DNA of 64,000 bases from Macrostomum hystrix (lineage: Eukaryota; Platyhelminthes; Macrostomidae), in the NCBI GenBank assembly GCA_950097015.1, contig CATNEN010000039.1:17528501-17592500 (forward strand), read 5' to 3'. Numbering within the stretch: the first letter of the stretch is position 1; every line of letters begins with the position of its first letter. The translations under genes were made by a program, and so were the position numbers. Positions 32,530 through 45,429 of the stretch are shown here, piece by piece. Under the pieces are notes generated by a model that was not told where the DNA came from, did not search any database, and saw nothing but the letters and a program-made list of their open reading frames with translations.

Positions 32530-33913
32530 TGTCATACAATGAAAGACAGGCTTTTTGTACCACTAATCATTAAGCGCTACACGTATAACTCTAAATTTGC
32601 GCGAGTAGTCAAGGACGTTTTATTACTCCAAGCTATATTTTAAGCTCACCTGAATTGTCAGCTAGAGTTCCGGAAGATTCAAAAAAGCTCATTTTTTGTT
32701 TGTCGATTTATTTGACTTTTGCATGCTTCCGTGCTATTCCAGCAAAAACTCTGCAGTTCTGTCTCTCTCCGATGCCTAATGAATGCCAAATGTGTCAATT
32801 TATATATTTCATTGCTCTCCCAAGCATGCTTTTTCTCAGTTGCTGGTCTCACTCGACAACAGATGAGGCACAATAGCTGCCCCCAGTCTACTCTATTCTT
32901 TGTGTTAAAAAGCAACTTTGACCTCGTAAACAGCTCACAAAAGGTAGGAAATCTAAGTTGAGAAACTTTTTGGCACCCAGACAAATAGCTGTTCTGCCTG
33001 TACAGGTATCGACTCATATTGTTTTATTTTTGGAAAAAAATAAGCATGAGCCCTCGGTGTATTTACCTGATGTCGATACAAAGAAAGATAGCAAATGGCG
33101 CAAGACAAAAAACAGATGAGCATTGCTACACCATAAACTGAACAGCTCTTCAATCTGAGTTAAGCTAAAATATAGTTTTTGAGAAGCCACCCTGTTGTAA
33201 AAGCACCTAAGGCGCGAGGAACTCAATCATCACGCTACTGGCCATAAAAATGAAGAGAATTTTAGTGTCAGACTAGCAAAATTTGTACCCGCTTTCGAGA
33301 GTACAGCTGATCACTTTTGCTTCTTGCGTTCGCTCGTATTTGACAGTCCAAACTTTAGCACCAGTCTCTGTTTCCGTTGCTTCCGTTGCAGGGTGTTATA
33401 AACCCTCATTTACGGTTTGTTGGCAAATTACCCAATAATATCCCCTAAAGCTAGCGATTCCCCAAAACTGGAAAATGCATCTCATCTAAATGCTCAATCT
33501 ATTCTCAAAGCAGCTAGCAATGAGCTTGCAAAAATCTCATACAAGGTTTGTGATGTTTATTTATCAGATTTTTCATCTCACAGCAGTTCATATTAATCTC
33601 ATAGCATCTTACTCATAGTAAATTATCCCTCTCTAGTAACTTACTCCACTGAGTAGGCAAATTCCAACGGTGGAGAATCTTGCACACAAAATCTGAAAAA
33701 GATTGGCATCAGTTGAAAACGAGACACTGAATTGTCCCAGAAAAATACCCAATAACATATGACTTGGAATTCGGCAACCAATCGAGAAGGACAAGGCAAA
33801 AATCTTCACTACCATAAATTTGTCACTGCTGAGTGAGTTAGACCTGAAAATTCACTTCTAGCAGACCAGAACTTAACTAGTTCTCATTTCAGACTTTCTG
33901 CAGCAAAAACACA
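32530..33913. other. Intergenic, nothing recognised
   Basis: AT-rich sequence between two divergently transcribed genes (TRP-like on minus, PAN/LamG gene A on plus). It should hold both promoters. No clear TATA box or repeat was identified. Confidence 0.4.
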
Positions 33914-35597
33914 ATGCGCTTCTGCTTTAGCTTAGCCTTGCTCTTGTCGGTTTCACGGCTGACGTCAGCTGAGAGCCGTCAGTCCATGTGGCAACGTGTC
34001 GTCCTTCTGGACAACATTTGCCTGGCGAGCTCCGACACGCAGCCAGCCTCCGTGATCCCGGCGTTCGCTTCGAGAAGCCTGATCGAATGCGCGGCCAGGT
34101 GCGACAAAGTTCAGGGCTGCCTGGCCTGCGGCCAGGAAGCTTACGACAGGCGAATAAGGCTCGTGATGAACTCTACTGTCTCTGCCGCGCTTGACAACTG
34201 CAAAGTCATATCAACCATGGATAGAATAGAAATTTTGGTGACAAGTGCGTGATTACTGTGTGGCTGCTAAAGTTAAAAAATGAGAATTTTTAGTTTAAGA
34301 ACATGTTGCGTAAATATGATTTTCAAATCCTGATAAAACTTTGGCAGCACTCTGTCTTCCTAAACTGAAAGAAGCGGTCTTTCTGGTGGCCGTGAACTCT
34401 TCTGGCGTCTCGAGTAGCCTGGCCGAGTTGCTCTGCTCCCGCTGGTGCGGCCAGCTCGCGTCGGACGGCTCCCAGTTCGCGACCCTCGGTGCCGTCGCCA
34501 GAGCTGCTGGAAGCGGGTCCTCGGTCCTCTGCACACCTCTCTCGGCCTCCGCCTACTTCGCCAGCGCCATCGCCTCCGGAGGCTCCTCAGCGATTGACTT
34601 CTCGCCGATCGCCGTGTCGCTCAACTGGCGTCTCCTGTTCACCAATGAGAGCTGGTGTACTCACACTGCAGTGGGCAATGTCCCGCCTCTGCTCCACCTC
34701 GCATGGTCGCAGCCTCTCCAGCTAGACGTTTGCGCCCAGGCATGCGTGTGGCGTCCGACCTGTGAGTTCTTCGTGTTCAACGCCTCCGGCTGCTTCGAGG
34801 GATCGCTCAGCCTCTACCTGAACAGCCGCCTCCAAGGCTTCACTGGCTGCAGCATCTGGCACAAGGCGCGCACCTGGGCCTCATCAATGCTCGCCTTCTA
34901 CACGTTCAACTCCAGCATGCTGAACCTGGCCAACCCCGCCATCATGCCAGCCGTCAACAACTCGCCCATCGACATCGGTCCAGACGGCTTCCAGGTTCCG
35001 CTCAGCACCTCGCAGTTCGTGAGGCTCAACCTGTCGCACATTGGTTTCGATTTGCTTGTCAGGTGAGCACTACTTTAAACAAGAAGTTATGACGTCGTTC
35101 TTAGCCATATGCCTATTGTTTATTCCAGGAGCGACAAACCGGTCTCCTTTGTGCTTCTTTTTACCCGTACCAGCCTGAAGGCCCGATCTGAGCTGCTGTT
35201 GTTTGCCAGTTGCTCCGGCCCGACCGTTTACAACGGGGCCATCAATGAGCAGTCTTCCAGCGGCAATGTAGCCTGGTTCGTGAACACTCTGACAGGGAAC
35301 TGGCAGGAGGCCGATTCTGTCCTTGCTGGGTCCACCTACTCCTATCCGAGCAGCGCCCCTATTAGCTACGTTGTGTCCATGAACTCAACCACTGGCTACT
35401 ACATTGTGAATGGCAAATTAGTCACCACAAGCTTCAAAAAGTACCACAGCACCTATGGCTCGGACCCAGCGGCCATCGGCTGTTTGTACCTGGGGTTCAA
35501 CCCATTTTACATCGATTCCATCCTGAACGGTCGCATCAAACAGCTTGGAGTATTTTCCAGAATGCTCAGCGTCTCTGAAGCGCAAGAGCTGTTTTAA
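33914..35597 (+). CDS. Secreted PAN-like/LamG-like protein, paralogue A
   Basis: Exons 33914-34244, 34348-35062 and 35129-35597 (331 + 715 + 469 bases) give 504 residues with consistent phase and GT-AG sites. Exon 1: signal peptide (MRFCFSLALLLSVSRLTSA) and a PAN/apple-like cysteine region (SLIECAARCDKVQGCLACG). Exon 2: a second PAN-like set (LLCSRWCG, LDVCAQACVWRPTCEFFVF, CFEGSLSLYL) and the start of a jelly-roll domain (MLAFYTFNSSMLNLA). Exon 3: the rest of the LamG/concanavalin-like domain (YNGAINEQ, GYYIVNGK, GRIKQLGVFSRMLSVSEAQ). Poly(A) signal AATAAA at 35710. The role is inferred to be an extracellular binding or adhesion protein. Exon 2 is nearly identical to that of B and C, while exons 1 and 3 are not. 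Confidence 0.8.
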
Positions 35598-35599
35598 GC

Positions 35600-36969
35600 G
35601 TAGCTGCTCAGCTCATTGAGCTGTCATAGAAAACTGAAAAGACTGAGCAAGAAAAGTGGATTTATTTTTCTTCTAACGTTTCTATGTTAAGTAAAAAAGG
35701 ATTTATGAAAATAAAAAAAACTTAACTGCTACGATCGCTAGCACAGCTGCATAGCATTCCATGTGTCATCCTTTTGTCTTTCTTATTTTAAAATCTTCCT
35801 TGTAGTAATGAGAGTACTGCTTTTGAAAGTGTTTACAGCAGGGGGTAAATAGTTGAGCAATCTAACGCGTTCGCCTCTCGCACAAGGATTATCCCCAAAA
35901 AATCAATCACGCGAAGTTTCAAAGAGCTTTCCCGGTTCCAATGAAGGACCTTCGTACGGATGGAAGTTTTACGTCAAAGTAACAACACACCATAGAAATT
36001 TTAATGAAGGCGATATCCTGTGCATTTAGCGAAGCACTTCAGACTAATTGGTTTGTAACTTGCCAAGTCTGTCCATAACTGCTTGTGACAGTCACTTCAA
36101 CTTTAAAAATGCATCAACGTACGTCTCCTCTATCAAGAACTGACGCGATGACGTCAGAAATCAAGGCGTACTTTTGTGGATCATTGGCTTCTTTTAGACC
36201 ATTACAATGGATCAGGACAGCATATTGCACATACGAATCTATGCAGCAATCTATATGCCCTCGTATTGATGAACTGGCTTTGACACGTCGAGAACTATAA
36301 TAGCGGCATTTCGAAACTGACTGATTTGTACCGGCGTGAAGTGCCAATGAACTCAAGCTTGGAGTGCGAAGAAGCGTAGGCCGTGGCGATTTTTAATTTC
36401 AATAATTTCGAAGAAATCCATCGCACTCAAATTTCGTATTTAGGAATCTTTATTAAGATTGCAAATATCTCGCAATTGCTAGACTCAGAAACAGCTTTAT
36501 TTAGTTTGATTGACAAAGGTCTTCCACGATAGACAAGATCAGCAACGTGTTTACGACATAGAAGCCCGTCTGGCGGGGACGTCAAAAGAGGCAAAATAAT
36601 TCACGTCAGTCACCAAACTGCTAGCGGAGGCGAGGAAGATAAAATTTTATGTTGGGCCGCTAATTTCAGTGATTAAATAAATCAAAGTGTGTTTGCTCCA
36701 AAAAGCTTGGAGGCTTTAGCAACAATAAAAGTGGCTTTTTCTGTTGGACTCAACTGCATACTGAAGGACAAGAGTCATGTGGGCTGCGCGATAGATATTG
36801 AAATCCGCTTCAAACCGGTGGGTCTGTTTTGAAATACAAAAAATATTTATTTCTTTAATATTGCTTGCTTATGAAAAGCTCTTCATTTGTTAAAGTTGCT
36901 GCAACTGCAAAAGCTGCACGTACGATGCACATGGGTGAATGACAATATTGAAAAAGCCAAATGAGTTAG
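35600..36969. other. Intergenic with SINE fragment, no gene supported
   Basis: Near 35845-35905 there is a plus-strand SINE head fragment (GTTCGCCTCTCGCACAAGG). Short open frames at 36085-36356 show no domain. Confidence 0.45.
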
Positions 36970-36971
36970 TA

Positions 36972-37120
36972 TGCGAGAGGGGCTATCTGGGACAAACGTT
37001 TTCGCGGCCTCTATAATCCACAATCTGTTAACTTTATTACTCCTTTTCCCTGATCTCTTTGGGAATAATGAAGTTAATGTGAGGCTGCGAAAACGTTTGT
37101 CCCAGATAGCCCCTCTCGCA
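36972..37120. mobile_element. 149-bp MITE with about 40-bp terminal inverted repeats and TA flanks
   Basis: The left end TGCGAGAGGGGCTATCTGGG and the reverse complement of the right end match for about 40 bases with one mismatch. The element is bordered by TA on both sides (36970-36971 and 37121-37122), the target of Tc1/mariner-type elements. It has no coding capacity. A second, truncated copy lies at position 3. Confidence 0.92.
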
Positions 37121-37347
37121 TAGTACTCAAATGTAACTTTTGCTGTAAACGAGAAATACGTTACAAGCTAATTACCATAGACAATTTCACGGGACTTCAG
37201 AAGCAAAGCGGCAGCTCTTGCCGTGAATTTGGCGCCCAATATAGGGCCGACTCCCAAGGCACTGTGATCGGTGTGCCCGGCTATGAAAAACTGATACAAA
37301 CACCTGTGTGAGTGACAGCTGATTAACTTAGATCCGCGATCCTATCA

Positions 37348-37470
37348 GCTGCTTAACAGTAAAAAGGCAACGCTATTTTCTCCCCTGTGGAATGACAACG
37401 GGGGTATTTCAATTACCCAACTGCCTACTCCACGATAGCTACCAAGCATTTCGACCCACCCAGCGCTCAA
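37348..37470 (+). repeat. Dispersed repeat, copy 1 of 3
   Basis: Shares GGTATTTCAATTACCC, ACTGCCTACT and GATAGCT with 62442-62585 (plus) and, reversed, with 45845-46075. The copies are diverged. The family is unknown, perhaps a MITE or SINE tail. Confidence 0.6.
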
Positions 37471-37479
37471 AATAGACCT

Positions 37480-40400
37480 GAGCGGTCCAGACCGGCTGAC
37501 CTGACGGCCTGGGAAGCAATGACGCAGAGACCGGGAGCCTGCAGTGCACCCTATCAGCCTGCGAACTCGTGCCAAGAATGCTCGCGGCTGGTGTGTTGGG
37601 TGGGGGACCATGGCAACGCGGGGCAGAGAGATAACTGCTTGTGTGTAAAGCCCTCCGACCCCCCTAATGCTAAACACTGCGCCTAATTACTTGAATATAA
37701 AATACACTGCTTCGTAGATGTGCCCCTGCACTGAGGCTTTGAGATGTGAGTCTCACACTCATAACTGTTGGCCTCTGTGGTCAGTACAAGTTCAAGTCTT
37801 TCGGTTAGTGTCGGCAGAAGGTAGCAGGCGGCAAATAAACCTGCTATAGTGATTATGGAAATTGATTCATCGGATAGAGAGGAAAATTTTAGTCCGCGGT
37901 CTGGATTTTCATGGAGATTGGTTGAATATAATCGGCTAAATTGATTGCAGTTTTGTTGATCTAGACTGTAAAATGGTAAAATTTAAATTTCGGAAATTGC
38001 TTTTCAAATGCATTCAGTGACGAGCTATCTTGTGTACTACATGTACTTCGTAGTTCGCTGTCCTCTCTAGTCAATTTCGTCCGTTGAACTTTCCCTTCTT
38101 CACTGTCAGTTTGTCACCACGCTAAGCTTCTGTACCTATTCCATCGATCTCTCGCCTTACAACACCTTCTGACAGGTCTGCCTCTCACCTTCTAGCTTAT
38201 TTCTCTCACCCCAGTCGCGCACTCTCCGTAAGGCCAGTCAGTCCTATATTAAGAGTATAAATATAGGATCCTAGTCATTTTGTCAACTGGGGATTTACAC
38301 GTACTTTTACAATGATATTAGATTTACAGGTAGCGCATACATTTGTGCATACTGTATAGATTATGCGATGCAATGTCATTATAATTTAACCACTGGAACT
38401 CATATGGACGTAAGCTTAGGCAGCATCCTCCTCGTTTCTCATTCTAGACTTAGGACCAGACACCGGTGGAGTGACACTGCCATAAACATACAGTATAATT
38501 TATAAAAAACAAAAATGAAACGTTTATTAAGCAAGCTATTCCCTAAGCTCGATTCCGCGACAAACCACATTCATTTAGGGCGAAGCCGCGGAGAGAGGGG
38601 CTTGTCGTGAAATTTAAGCCCTTAAAAGACAACCTCCAAGTCATCTGCCGTGGAGCCAGTTGGCCAGCTCAGTATGACGGGCCCGGAAGCCATCGCAATT
38701 GAATTGCAGGATGAGCTCTAGGCCTGGCTCCCCGTCAGTCTTGGGGCGACCGTGCTTCGGCGGTTGGCGGCGGCTGTTAGCGTGGTCGCAGCCGCCCCGC
38801 AGGCGAAGGACCTCGTGGATGGGCTAAGATTCGACGCCCTGATGTTTGGCCGATGTCCGCTTCCGTTCATCGTCGCTGATTGTGCTGAAACTTTTGCTCC
38901 AGGTGTAGCATCGCTGATTGGGAAGGCCATTAGCCACCTCTACCCGGTAGCTCAGGTCGGAGGCGTCCGGGGACCCCATAGTGTTAACGTTGAGTGTGCC
39001 TTTTTGTCACCAAAATTGTCATCTGCTGGTTGCAGGGGACTGCTCGCATGAGGGTGCAGTCGAGTACGAGTATAACATTTTTATACCAGTGGCTTTGACG
39101 AATGGAATTCAGCTTGTTGGTCACTTCGTCCACTGCCATATTGTGAGACCAAACATTTTAGTCACGTCGAAAACTATTTGACAAAATCTAGTATAATTTG
39201 TTTCATTCTCTTTTTCTCTTCAATCATAATTAAAAAGAAGAGTTTGACTATTTTAAATCTGAGATTCTACAATCCATTCGGGGCCAATGACCGACGCATA
39301 TTACTCTTAACAGCTTATTAGGGAAATATGGCTCGTTAAACTCGTATAAATCACGACTTGAAGGTCGGGGGTTCGATTCTTGACTTCACGGCTGGAATAA
39401 CTTGTGTACTTTAGCAAGAAACTTAAAATTAATAATAATGATTACAGGAGGGCTGCGGGCAATCGCATATAATTTGGTGACACTAGACCCGCAGCCAGCA
39501 AGTTCGCTGACTCCTGAGCACACACGCACACAAATACCGTACGCAGGGACAGGCTCACACAGGTGTGTACATCTGCCCTGAATTTCTCATCGTCTGGCAG
39601 TGTGTACTTTCATGCTGTGCCTCGAAGGCTAGCTCTGAAGGGCGTAAATTGCACGACAAGCCTTTAAGCCTCCGCGGCAATGCCCCTAAATAAATGTGGC
39701 CTCGTCGTGGAATCGAGCTCGAACATTGGTGCGAGAGGCAAACGCGGTAAACCGCTCTGCCACCGACCTCCCTATCAAGACACTTAACTCTGCATTGCTT
39801 CATTTCACCCAGCTGGTTATCGGGTACCAGCATCAGCTGGGTAATTGAGGGTGGGTATGGCGTCCCCCCAGTCCATGGACTGAACAGTTGTACGCAGCCT
39901 TCAGATGCGCCGCGCAGTTGTGCTGTCGGCTGTGCATATGGCCTGATTGGGGCAGGTGTTATTAATTATTATTATTGTTCATAAGGACATAACATTTATT
40001 TTTCGTAAACCAAGTAAATTTTGGTTATTGGTTGAGGAAATTTGATTGAAATTCGATAACAAAATATCACAAAAAAGCTTTCTTTTGCTGTTATTAAATG
40101 TGTTTCTACTTCTAGCTTTCGAGTATATTTTAGGTCTCAGCTAAACAAAGGATGTCAAGAGTGCTAGATTGCTCTTCGACTGTTAGAAGCTTAAAGGAAC
40201 AGCTTAAAGCGACTGCTAATTCAGAAGAGAAAAGGAAAATTTGAACAGTTAGGAACAGCATTTTTATTTATTAATTCCATTTTCTTAAAGTGACAATTAA
40301 AGTTTTAGTTTGATTAAAATTGCTTCAATAATTTGGAATTGCCTAATTAATTACGAAATTTTTATGTTTCTGGTGCTAAAAATTCATTTTGTCCGACGAA

Positions 40401-40480
40401 CTAAGCGAAACTAATCAACTGAAGTGGGTATCCATTTTTTTATTATCAGGGCAAACACTTATTGTTTCACGCTTCAGTTT
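37480..40480. other. Intergenic, repeats only
   Basis: 38570-38640 is a plus-strand fragment of the SINE body (GAAGCCGCGGAGAG). The GC-richer part 38640-39050 has an open frame of about 99 codons on plus with no recognised domain. 39340-39400 has a tRNA-like B box (GGGTTCGATTCTTG). Apart from the SINE at 39443, nothing else is recognised. Confidence 0.45.
39443..39772 (-). mobile_element. tRNA-derived SINE, near full length (copy 3)
   Basis: Full-length match to the 9178-9495 SINE, with a tRNA-like head at the high-coordinate end (GTGGCAGAGCGGTTTACCGC, B box GAGCTCGATTCC). The body shares CACACCTGTGTGAGCC and CAGGAGTCAGCGAAC. Confidence 0.8.
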
Positions 40481-40505
40481 AACAAAAAAGTAGTTTGTGC
40501 ATTCT

Positions 40506-42334
40506 TCAAACCAGTTCCATGACTTCAGCTTCGTTTAGCATTTTCGCGAAAATTCCCAGTACCGCAATTCGACCATGTAGCATTTTGGTTGGCGGACTGT
40601 CATAGTTAAAGCCCAGGTAGAGACAGCCCAGCTGTACTGGGTCCGCCCCGTAGCTGCTGCTGGCCGTGTAGAAGGTGCCGTTCAGCTTCACTCCGTTCAC
40701 TATTATGTAGCCGGCGGTTGGGCTCAGGGCAATGGCCACTTGGATTTTAGCGCCACTTGAGTAGTTGTAGCTTGAGCCCTGGTTGGCGGACTTCACCACT
40801 TGCCACTGACCAGTGAGGCTGTTCACATACCAGCCCTCATTGCGCAGAGACTGTTCGTTGATGGCTCCGTTGTAGTTGACGTAGTCGGAGCAGTCAGCAA
40901 ACAGGGCTAGTTCAGAACGAGGCTTCGGGCTGCCACGGCTGTACCCCAACAGAAAAGTGAACGCTGTGCTGGCCCTACAAAGTAAAAAATAGTTAGTGAA
41001 AATCTACAGCGCAAACGGGCTAATGAGTACTTGATCACGAAAACTAAGCATATGTTAAATGAATAGCATCTGCTAGTTAAAACTTGCATGGTCCCTTTAC
41101 AATTCGTTCAGCTAACAATATTTTAGAGCTTAAAATACTCTGCACATCAAAGCTATCACGACATATTATAAAACGAGTATGATCTCGCCTGACGAGCGAG
41201 TCGAAGCCGATGTCTGACAGCCTGAGCTTCACGAACTGCGAGGTGCTGAGCGGAACCTGGAAGCCATCTGGACCGATGTCGATGGGCGAGTTGTTGACGG
41301 CTGGCATGATGGCGGGGTTGGCCAGGTTCAGCATGCTGGAGTTGAACGTGTAGAAGGCGAGCATTGATGAGGCCCAGGTGCGCGCCTTGTGCCAGATGCT
41401 GCAGCCAGTGAAGCCTTGGAGGCGGCTGTTCAGGTAGAGGCTGAGCGATCCCTCGAAGCAGCCGGAGGCGTTGAACACGAAGAACTCGCAGGTCGGACGC
41501 CACACGCATGCCTGGGCGCAAACGTCCAGCTGGAGAGGCTGCGACCATGCGAGGTGGAGCAGAGGCGGGACATTGCCCACTGCAGTGTGAGTACACCAGC
41601 TCTCATTGGTGAACAGGAGACGCCAGTTGAGCGACACGGCGATCGGCGAGAAGTCAATCGCTGAGGAGCCTCCGGAGGCGATGGCGCTGGCGAAGTAGGC
41701 GGAGGCCGAGAGAGGTGTGCAGAGGACCGAGGACCCGCTTCCAGCGGCTCTGGCGACGGCACCGAGGGTCGCGAACTGGGAGCCGTCCGACGCGAGCTGG
41801 CCGCACCAGCGGGAGCAGAGCAGCTCGATGAGCGTTTTCGGATCAACCGTGGTGTTCACCGTCAGAAACGGAGCCCGCAGAGTTTCGTTTGTTGCACAAA
41901 GTTCTGCAATTGTAATTGTAAATTTGGTCACGGAGAATATTGATAGGTTTTCAATGAAGGCGGGGGCAATTATTCAATATTCGTGTGATTAATATGCAAA
42001 TTATTAGTCGCCTTATTTAGCTGCTCTTACCTATCGAAATAGCAGTCTTTACGATAAGTCGGCAGTCTCCGCGAACAAGGCGCAACGAGTAGTTCCGCAT
42101 CAACAGCCACTTGCTTCTCGAGACCGACTCGTCCGAGTTGCAGGCCAGACAGTCGCTGCTCAATGAGCACTCCGCTGCGCACTCGATGGCGCTATTGGCG
42201 GCTGCGACTCGAGTGAGAGGGTCCTGCGTGCCGCAGAGTCCGCGCGTCGATCTAAACTGTTGCGAGACAACAGCACTCGCCGCGGTTTGGTAAACTGGCC
42301 AGCACAGTATGAAGCAGGCGATCCAGATTTGCAT
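40506..42334 (-). CDS. Secreted PAN-like/LamG-like protein, paralogue B
   Basis: Exons (minus) 42031-42334, 41189-41903 and 40506-40974 (304 + 715 + 469 bases) give 495 residues with consistent phase. The signal peptide starts MQIWIACFILCWPVYQTAAS; an in-frame Met 15 codons upstream is a less likely start. The PAN-like region follows (AIECAAECSLSSDCLAC). Exon 2 is almost the same as in A and C. Exon 3 finishes the LamG-like domain (YNGAINEQSLRNEGW, GYIIVNGVKLNGTF, ILGIFAKMLNEAE-type ending). The exon-2 donor reads CAG|GCGAGA, a GC-AG intron unlike the GT donors of A and C. Function as for A, inferred only. If the GC donor is not used, this copy would be impaired. Confidence 0.75.
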
Positions 42335-42782
42335 TCTGGCGCTGATTGTTCGCTGAAATTTAGAAATCCACTTTTGCAATGGATTCAGAATTCAATTTTT
42401 AGAGAATTTAAGCACCAGCCGTTAATAGTTTGGGAAGGCATTCGCAGCTTACAATGGTTTTTATCGCTGTGTTTCATTCGCTGCTCCGAGCTCATTCAGG
42501 GTGGCGCGGTGTCTGCACAGCCTGGAGAATGGAACTCAGAATGGAGGCAAAAGACTTACATGTTATTTTTTATGATTATTCAGGAAAAAAATGTACAAAA
42601 AATTCGATTGGTTAAAAATTTATTTTTAATTCATCAAAAACCGTCTTCTTTGGCGCCTGAATGTAGAAATTCGCCAACCAATTAATCAAAGCAGTGGAAC
42701 CATATTGTTCCAACAATAAACTTGGCTCGAGCATCTTCTGTGTCGCAATTGTTTACTAATCGTAACAATAATGATGATTGCC

Positions 42783-42920
42783 TGAGGGCTGCGGGCAATG
42801 GCAGATATTTTGGTGACACTAGACCCGCAGCCAGCGAGTTCGCTGACTCCTGAGCACACACGCACACAAATACCGTGCACAGGCACTCGATCACACAGGT
42901 GTGACCATATGCCCTGACTT
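42783..42920 (-). mobile_element. SINE 3' half (copy 4)
   Basis: Matches the distal half of the SINE (GGCTGCGGGCAATGGCAG, GACTCCTGAGCACACACG). The tRNA head is missing, so it is a truncated copy. Confidence 0.75.
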
Positions 42921-43084
42921 TTTTTGTTGTGCACTCTCACTTGTGTCTTATTGAGGTTCAGGCACCGTGTAATTTGAATTTATTAAACTTCGGCGTTGTA
43001 AAATTTCGAAGCTGTTGTGAAATTTCGGTTGCATGAAGTTTATATGTTTCGACGATATGAAATTTCGGGTTTGTGAAGCGCCAC

Positions 43085-45425
43085 GCTCAGTTTGACTGTC
43101 ATCGCCTCAGTTTGAATATTATCCCCTCAGTTTGACTGTTATCCCCTGAGTTTGACTTCTATCCCCTCGGTCTGACTGTCATCCCCTCAGTTTGACTGTT
43201 ATCCCCTCAGTTTGACTACTATCCCCTCAGTTTGACTGTTATCCCCTCAGTTTGACTGTTATCCCCTCAGTTTGACTGTTATCCCCTCAGTTTGACTGTT
43301 ATCCCCTCAGTTTGACTGGTATCCCCTCAGTTTGACTGTTATCCCCTCAGTTTGACTGTTGTCCCCTCAGTTTGACTGCTGTGCCCTCAGTTTGACTGTT
43401 ATCCCCTCAGTTTGACTGTTATCCCCTCAGTTTGACTGGTATCCCCTCAGTTTGACTGTTATCCCCTCAGTTTGACTGTTGTCCCCTCAGTTTGACTGCT
43501 GTGCCCTCAGTTTGACTGTTATCCCCTCAGTTTGACTGTCATCCCCTCAGTTTGACTGTTATCCCCTCAGTTTGACTGTTATCCCCTCAGTTTGACTACT
43601 ATCCCCTCAGTTTGACTACTATCCCCTCAGTTTGACTTCTATCCCCTCAGTTTGACTGTTATCCCCTCAGTTTGATGGTCACCCCCTCAGTTTAACTGTT
43701 ATTGCCTCAGTTTGACTGTTATCCCCTCAGTTTGACTGGTATCCTTTCAGTTTGACTGTTATCCCCTCAGTTTGACTGTTATCCCCTCAGTTTGACTGTT
43801 ATCCCCTCAGTTTGACTGTCATACCCTCAGTTTGACTGGTATCCCTCAGTTCGACTGTTATCCCCTCAGTTTGACTGTTATCCCCTCAGTTTGACTGTCA
43901 TCCCCTCAGTTTAACTGTTATCCCCTCAGTTTGACTGTTTTCCCTTCAGTTTGACTGTTATCCCCTCAGTTTGACTGTCATCCCCTCAGTTTGACTGTTA
44001 TCCCCTCAGTTTGACTGTTATCCCCTCAGTTTGACTGTCATACCCTCAGTTTGACTGGTATCCCTCAGTTCGACTGTTATCCCCTCAGTTTGACTGTTAT
44101 CCCCTCAGTTTGACTGTCATCCCCTCAGTTTAACTGTTATCCCCTCAGTTTGACTGTTTTCCCTTCAGTTTGACTGTTATCCCCTCAGTTTGACTGTCAT
44201 CCCCTCAGTTTGACTGTTATCCCCTCAGTTTGACTGTTATCCCCTCAGTTTGACTGTCATCCCCTCAGTTTGACTGTTATCCCCTCAGTTTGACTGTTAT
44301 CCCCTCAGTTTAACTGTTGTCCCCTCAGTTTGACTGCTGTGCCCTCAGTTTGACTGTTATCCCCTCAGTTTGACTGTTATCCCCTCAGTTTGACTGGTAT
44401 CCCCTCAGTTTGACTGTTATCCCCTCAGTTTGACTGTTGTCCCCTCAGTTTGACTGCTGTGCCCTCAGTTTGACTGTTATCCCCTCAGTTTGACTGTCAT
44501 CCCCTCAGTTTGACTGTTATCCCCTCAGTTTGACTGTTATCCCCTCAGTTTGACTGTCATCCCCTCAGTTTGACTTCTATCCCCTCAGTTTGACTGTTAT
44601 CCCCTCAGTTTGATGGTCACCCCCTCAGTTTAACTGTTATTGCCTCAGTTTGACTGTTATCCCCTCAGTTTGACTGGTATCCTTTCAGTTTGACTGTTAT
44701 CCCCTCAGTTTGACTGTTATCCCCTCAGTTTGACTGTTATCCCCTCAGTTTGACTGTCATACCCTCAGTTTGACTGGTATCCCTCAGTTCGACTGTTATC
44801 CCCTCAGTTTGACTGTTATCCCCTCAGTTTGACTGTCATCCCCTCAGTTTAACTGTTATCCCCTCAGTTTGACTGTTTTCCCTTCAGTTTGACTGTTATC
44901 CCCTCAGTTTGACTGTCATCCCCTCAGTTTGACTGTTATCCCCTCAGTTTGACTGTTATCCCCTCAGTTTGACTGTCATCCCCTCAGTTTGACTGTTATC
45001 CCCTCAGTTTGACTGTTATCCCCTCAGTTTAACTGTTATTCCCTCAGTTTGACTGTTATCCCCTCAGTTTGACTGTTTTCCCTTCAGTTTGACTGTTATC
45101 CCCTCAGTTTGACTGTCATCCCCTCAGTTTGACTGTTATCCCCTCAGTTTGACTGTTATCCCCTCAGTTTGACTGTCATCCCCTCAGTTTGACTGGTATC
45201 CCCTCAGTTTGACTGTTATCCCCTCAGTTTGACTGTCATCCCCTCAGTTTAACTGTTATCCCCTCAGTTTGACTGTTATCCCCTCAGTTTGACTGTTATC
45301 CCCTCAGTTTATCTGTTATCCCCTCAGTTTGACTGTTATCCCCTCAGTTTGACTGGTATCCCTCAGTTCGACTGTCATCCCCTCAGTTTAACTGTTATCC
45401 CCTCAGTTTGAATGATATCCCCTAA
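43085..45425 (+). repeat. 20-bp satellite array, about 117 units, with higher-order structure
   Basis: The unit is ATCCCCTCAGTTTGACTGTT with recurrent variants. Variant blocks repeat: TTGATGGTCACCCCCTCAG occurs near 43672 and 44611, about 939 bases apart, and GTATCCCTCAGTTCGACTG near 43840, 44060, 44778 and 45358. This shows segmental duplications inside the array. Confidence 0.97.
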
Positions 45426-45429
45426 TAAC

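Noticed and set aside
37345..37677. 110-codon open frame on the minus strand
   Set aside because: It overlaps a dispersed repeat and shows no domain or start context.
38752..39051. 99-codon GC-rich open frame on the plus strand
   Set aside because: No recognisable motif, overlapping open frames on the other strand, and SINE sequence next to it; not enough to call a gene.
39340..39400. Possible tRNA gene (GGGTTCGATTC B box)
   Set aside because: No consistent acceptor stem or A box at the right distance; more likely tRNA-derived repeat sequence.
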